Shown here one piece after another: positions 5,912 through 8,173 of a DNA stretch of 8,173 bases. Numbering within the stretch: position 1 is the first letter of the stretch; each line of letters starts with the position of its first letter. The notes below the pieces were generated by a model that was not told where the DNA came from, made no database searches, and was given only the letters and a program-made list of their open reading frames with translations. Source of the DNA: Euzebyaceae bacterium (lineage in GTDB: Bacteria; Actinomycetota; Nitriliruptoria; Euzebyales; Egibacteraceae). The position numbers and the translations under genes are program-made. The DNA is taken from assembly GCA_013696915.1 (NCBI GenBank), contig JACCXR010000523.1, positions 1 to 8,173 of the forward strand. The letters are read 5' to 3'.

Positions 5912-7375
5912 ATGGCAGCCACGCAGGGATCCGACCGGCAGAAGGCGCGCCTGTCCTCCGGCGTGATCCCCTACGCCGAGATGGGCTACTACAACGCCGA
6001 CTACGAGCCCAAGGACACCGACATCCTGGCCGCGTTCAGGGTGACGCCGCAGCCGGGGGTCGAGGCGACCGAGGCCTGCGCCGCGGTGGCCGGCGAGTCG
6101 TCCACGGCGACGTGGACGATCGTGTGGACCGACCGGCTGACCGACTACTCCACGTATCAGGCCAAGTGCTACCGGGTCGAGCCGGTGCCCGGCAGCAACC
6201 CGCCGCAGTTCATCGGCTACATCGCCTACGACCTCGACCTCTTCGAGGAAGGGTCGATCGCGAACCTGTCCTCGTCGATCATCGGCAACGTCTTCGGCTT
6301 CAAGGCGCTGCAGGCGCTGCGTCTGGAGGACCTGCGCATCCCGCCCGCGTACGTCAAGACCTTCCAGGGCCCGGCCCACGGCATGGTGACGGAGCGCGAG
6401 TACCTCAACAAGTTCGGGCGGCCGCTGCTGGGCGCGACCGTCAAACCGAAGCTCGGCCTGTCGGCGCGGAACTACGGGCGCGTCGTCTACGAGGCCTTGC
6501 GCGGCGGCCTGGACTTCACCAAGGACGACGAGAACGTCAACTCCCAGCAGTTCATGCGCTGGCGCGACCGCTACCTCTACTGCATGGAGGCGGTTAACCG
6601 CGCGATGGAGGAGACCGGCGAGATCAAGGGGCACTACCTCAACGTCACCGCCGGCACGATGGAACAGATGTACGAGCGCGCCGAGTTCGCCAAGGAGCTC
6701 GGCAGTGTCATCATCATGATCGACCTCACCATCGGCTACACCGCGATCCAGTCGATGGCCCACTGGGCGCGGGCCCACGGCGTGCTGCTGCACCTGCACC
6801 GCGCCGCGCACTCGACGTACACCCGGCAGAAGAACCACGGCGTCAACTTCCGCGTGATCGCCAAGTGGGCACGGCTGATGGGCGTCGACCACATCCACGC
6901 CGGCACGGTCGTCGGCAAGCTCGAGGGCGACCCCGGCATGGTCAAGGGCTACTACTCGACGTGCCGCGACAACCTCAACCCCACGGACCCGGACCGGGGG
7001 TTCTACTTCGACCAGGACTGGGCCTGGATGCCCGGCCTCTTCCCGGTGGCCTCCGGCGGCATCCACGCCGGGCAGATGCATCAACTCCTCGACTACCTGG
7101 GCGAGGACTGCATCCTGCAGTTCGGCGGCGGCACGATCGGGCACCCGATGGGCGTCGCCGCCGGGGCCACCGCCAACCGCGTCGCCCTGGAGGCCATGAT
7201 CCTGGCCCGCAACGAGGGCCGCGACTACGTCAGGGAGGGCCCGGCGATCCTCAAGCAGGCGGCGCAGAAGTGCGCGCCGCTGCAGGCGGCGCTCGACACG
7301 TGGGGCGACATCACGTTCGAGTACCAGTCCACGGACACGCCGGACGTGGTGGCCACACCGACCCTGGCCGGCTAG
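5912..7375 (+). CDS. cbbL: ribulose-1,5-bisphosphate carboxylase/oxygenase large subunit, red-type form I
   Basis: A 487-residue RuBisCO large subunit, which fixes CO2 onto ribulose bisphosphate as an L8S8 enzyme with CbbS. All catalytic residues are visible: E62 in GESSTATW, N126 in IIGNVFGF, K178 in TVKPKLGLS, the carbamylated lysine K204 with D206 and E207 in DFTKDDEN, H296 in LHLHR, H329 in DHIHAGT, loop-6 K336 in VVGKLEG, S381 in ASGGIHAGQ, and the phosphate-binding glycines 405-407. GESSTATW, the HSTYTRQKNHG stretch and the tail EYQSTDTPDV are red-type features, and this tail is the part that CbbX pulls in related enzymes. Form IC versus the actinobacterial IE group cannot be settled by eye. 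ATG 5912 is chosen because AGGAG stands eight bases before it and the protein then begins like its relatives. An upstream in-frame ATG at 5861 adds 17 atypical residues. cbbS follows after 17 bases. Confidence 0.97.
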   Translation: MAATQGSDRQKARLSSGVIPYAEMGYYNADYEPKDTDILAAFRVTPQPGVEATEACAAVAGESSTATWTIVWTDRLTDYSTYQAKCYRVEPVPGSNPPQFIGYIAYDLDLFEEGSIANLSSSIIGNVFGFKALQALRLEDLRIPPAYVKTFQGPAHGMVTEREYLNKFGRPLLGATVKPKLGLSARNYGRVVYEALRGGLDFTKDDENVNSQQFMRWRDRYLYCMEAVNRAMEETGEIKGHYLNVTAGTMEQMYERAEFAKELGSVIIMIDLTIGYTAIQSMAHWARAHGVLLHLHRAAHSTYTRQKNHGVNFRVIAKWARLMGVDHIHAGTVVGKLEGDPGMVKGYYSTCRDNLNPTDPDRGFYFDQDWAWMPGLFPVASGGIHAGQMHQLLDYLGEDCILQFGGGTIGHPMGVAAGATANRVALEAMILARNEGRDYVREGPAILKQAAQKCAPLQAALDTWGDITFEYQSTDTPDVVATPTLAG

Positions 7376-7392
7376 AGCAGGAGGCGAGACGC

Positions 7393-7824
7393 ATGCACAT
7401 CACCCAGGGCACCTTCTCCTACCTCGACGAGCTGACCGACGAGCAGATCGCCGCGCAGGCCCAGTACGGCATCGACCAGGGCTGGGCGCCGCAGGTGGAG
7501 TTCACCGACGACCCGCACCCGCGCAACGTGTACTGGGAGATGTGGGGTCTGCCGATGTTCGACCTGCAGGACGCCGCGGCCGTGCTCCACGAAGTGAACC
7601 GCTGCCGCGAGGCGTACCCCAACCGCTACATCCGCGTGACGCTGTACGACACCAGCCGCGGGCGGCAGACGACCGGGCTGCAGTTCATCGTCAACCGCCC
7701 GCAGCACGAGCCGGGCTTCCGCCTGAACCGGCAGGAGACCCACGACCGGGTCGTCCGCTACACGCTGCAGTCCTACGCCGCCGAGGCCCCCCACGGGTCG
7801 CGCTACGACGGCGAGGGCGCCTGA
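7393..7824 (+). CDS. cbbS: ribulose-1,5-bisphosphate carboxylase/oxygenase small subunit, red-type
   Basis: A 143-residue small subunit that caps the RuBisCO octamer core and is needed for full activity. It begins MHITQGTFSYLDELTDEQI, the characteristic red-type N-terminus. The central DDPHPRNVYWEMWGLPMFDL (about residues 39-58) corresponds to the conserved small-subunit 'YWxMWxLPMF' core. The C-terminal part, from about RPQHEPGFRLNRQE to VRYTLQSYAAEAP, is the extension that forms the beta-hairpin barrel in red-type enzymes and is absent from green-type small subunits. The length suits the red group. AGGAGG (7379-7384) lies eight bases before the ATG, an excellent ribosome site. It follows cbbL after 17 bases and precedes cbbX by six, so the three are surely co-transcribed. 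Confidence 0.97.
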   Translation: MHITQGTFSYLDELTDEQIAAQAQYGIDQGWAPQVEFTDDPHPRNVYWEMWGLPMFDLQDAAAVLHEVNRCREAYPNRYIRVTLYDTSRGRQTTGLQFIVNRPQHEPGFRLNRQETHDRVVRYTLQSYAAEAPHGSRYDGEGA

Positions 7825-7830
7825 AGGCGG

Positions 7831-8173
7831 ATGAGCGCCGACGCGCGGCCCTCGCTGGGGCCCGGACTGGACGAGCCCGTCGAGGACCGCTTCGGCCGCG
7901 GGCCGGTCGACGAGCCCTTCGCCGGCGTGGAGGACCCGCTCGCCGACCTCCCCGACGACCTGCTGGTGGACGTGGCCGACGCGGTGCGCGACACGACGAT
8001 CCGCGAGGTCCTGGACCGGCTGGACTCCGAGCTGGTCGCCCTCCACGAGGTCAAGCGGCGCGTCCGAGAGGTCGCCGCCCTGCTGCTGGTCGACCGCATG
8101 CGGCGCAAGATCGGCCTGGACTCCGAACCGCCGACCCTGCACATGAGCTTCACCGGCAACCCAGGCACCGGCA
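7831..8173 (+). CDS. cbbX: CbbX, AAA+ RuBisCO activase of the red type (3' end outside window)
   Basis: The first 114 residues of an AAA+ protein, cut by the right edge just inside Walker A (GNPGTG, 109-114). From about residue 55, the sequence IREVLDRLDSELVALHEVKR through VREVAALLLVDRMRRKIGL to PPTLHMSFTGNPGTG is a close match to the start of CbbX proteins ('VL..LD.ELIGL..VK.RI.E.AALLLV', 'TPTLHMSFTGNPGTGKT'). In relatives the hexamer uses ATP to pull the CbbL C-terminus and release inhibitory sugar phosphates. The first 54 residues are unusually long, acidic and Pro-rich, with a DEPVED / DEPFAGVED near-repeat. ATG 7831 is the first start after cbbS, six bases from its stop, with only AAGGCGG close before it. 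Translation may rely on coupling to cbbS. A later start cannot be excluded. Confidence 0.93.
   Translation, partial: MSADARPSLGPGLDEPVEDRFGRGPVDEPFAGVEDPLADLPDDLLVDVADAVRDTTIREVLDRLDSELVALHEVKRRVREVAALLLVDRMRRKIGLDSEPPTLHMSFTGNPGTG

Noticed and set aside
4413..7144. Long minus-strand reading frames opposite GAPDH (477 codons) and cbbL (442 codons)
   Set aside because: They mirror high-GC coding sequence, have Val/Asp/Arg-rich composition without recognisable domains, and lie opposite genes whose identity is certain.

Overview
The window is uniformly very GC-rich, with strong G/C bias at third codon positions, GTG as well as ATG starts, and protein families typical of Actinobacteria: an MDMPI/DinB-like protein, a GbsR/MarR-type regulator driving an ABC exporter, and a red-type RuBisCO with CbbX. 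A Pseudonocardia-like or mycobacterial-like actinobacterium capable of CO2 fixation is the best guess. The genus is inference. Nothing points to phage, plasmid, IS element, CRISPR, rRNA or tRNA.

Left part (1-1262): the C-terminal half of a Crp/Fnr-family regulator is cut by the left edge. It is followed on the same strand by a free-standing MDMPI/DinB-like metal-binding protein of unknown substrate. That gene converges on the next operon, with about 40 bases between the two stop codons.

Middle part (1263-4505): a compact minus-strand operon runs regulator (GbsR/MarR type) > ABC ATPase > ABC-2 permease, with stop/start overlaps at both junctions. It looks like a self-regulated drug or lipid exporter. 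Divergent from it is a cation diffusion facilitator (Zn/Cd/Co-type efflux). The 153-base divergent region carries several small dyads and a good -10 box for the minus-strand operon.

Right part (4486-8173): a Calvin-cycle cluster on the plus strand runs glyceraldehyde-3-phosphate dehydrogenase > cbbL > cbbS > cbbX, the last cut by the right edge. The GAPDH has lost the acidic residue that selects NAD and looks adapted to NADPH, as expected for a photosynthetic-type or Calvin-cycle enzyme. CbbL and CbbS carry red-type (form IC/IE) features, and CbbX is the matching AAA+ activase. A 12-base-arm dyad sits between GAPDH and cbbL and overlaps the best candidate -35 region of cbbL. It may be an operator or a terminator/attenuator.

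Together, GAPDH, RuBisCO and its activase cover carboxylation, enzyme maintenance and the reductive step of the Calvin cycle. Phosphoribulokinase and a CbbR regulator are not visible and would be expected outside the window. I found no clearly new biological system. The most interesting points are the GAPDH cofactor-site changes, the dyad before cbbL, and the long acidic N-terminus of CbbX.
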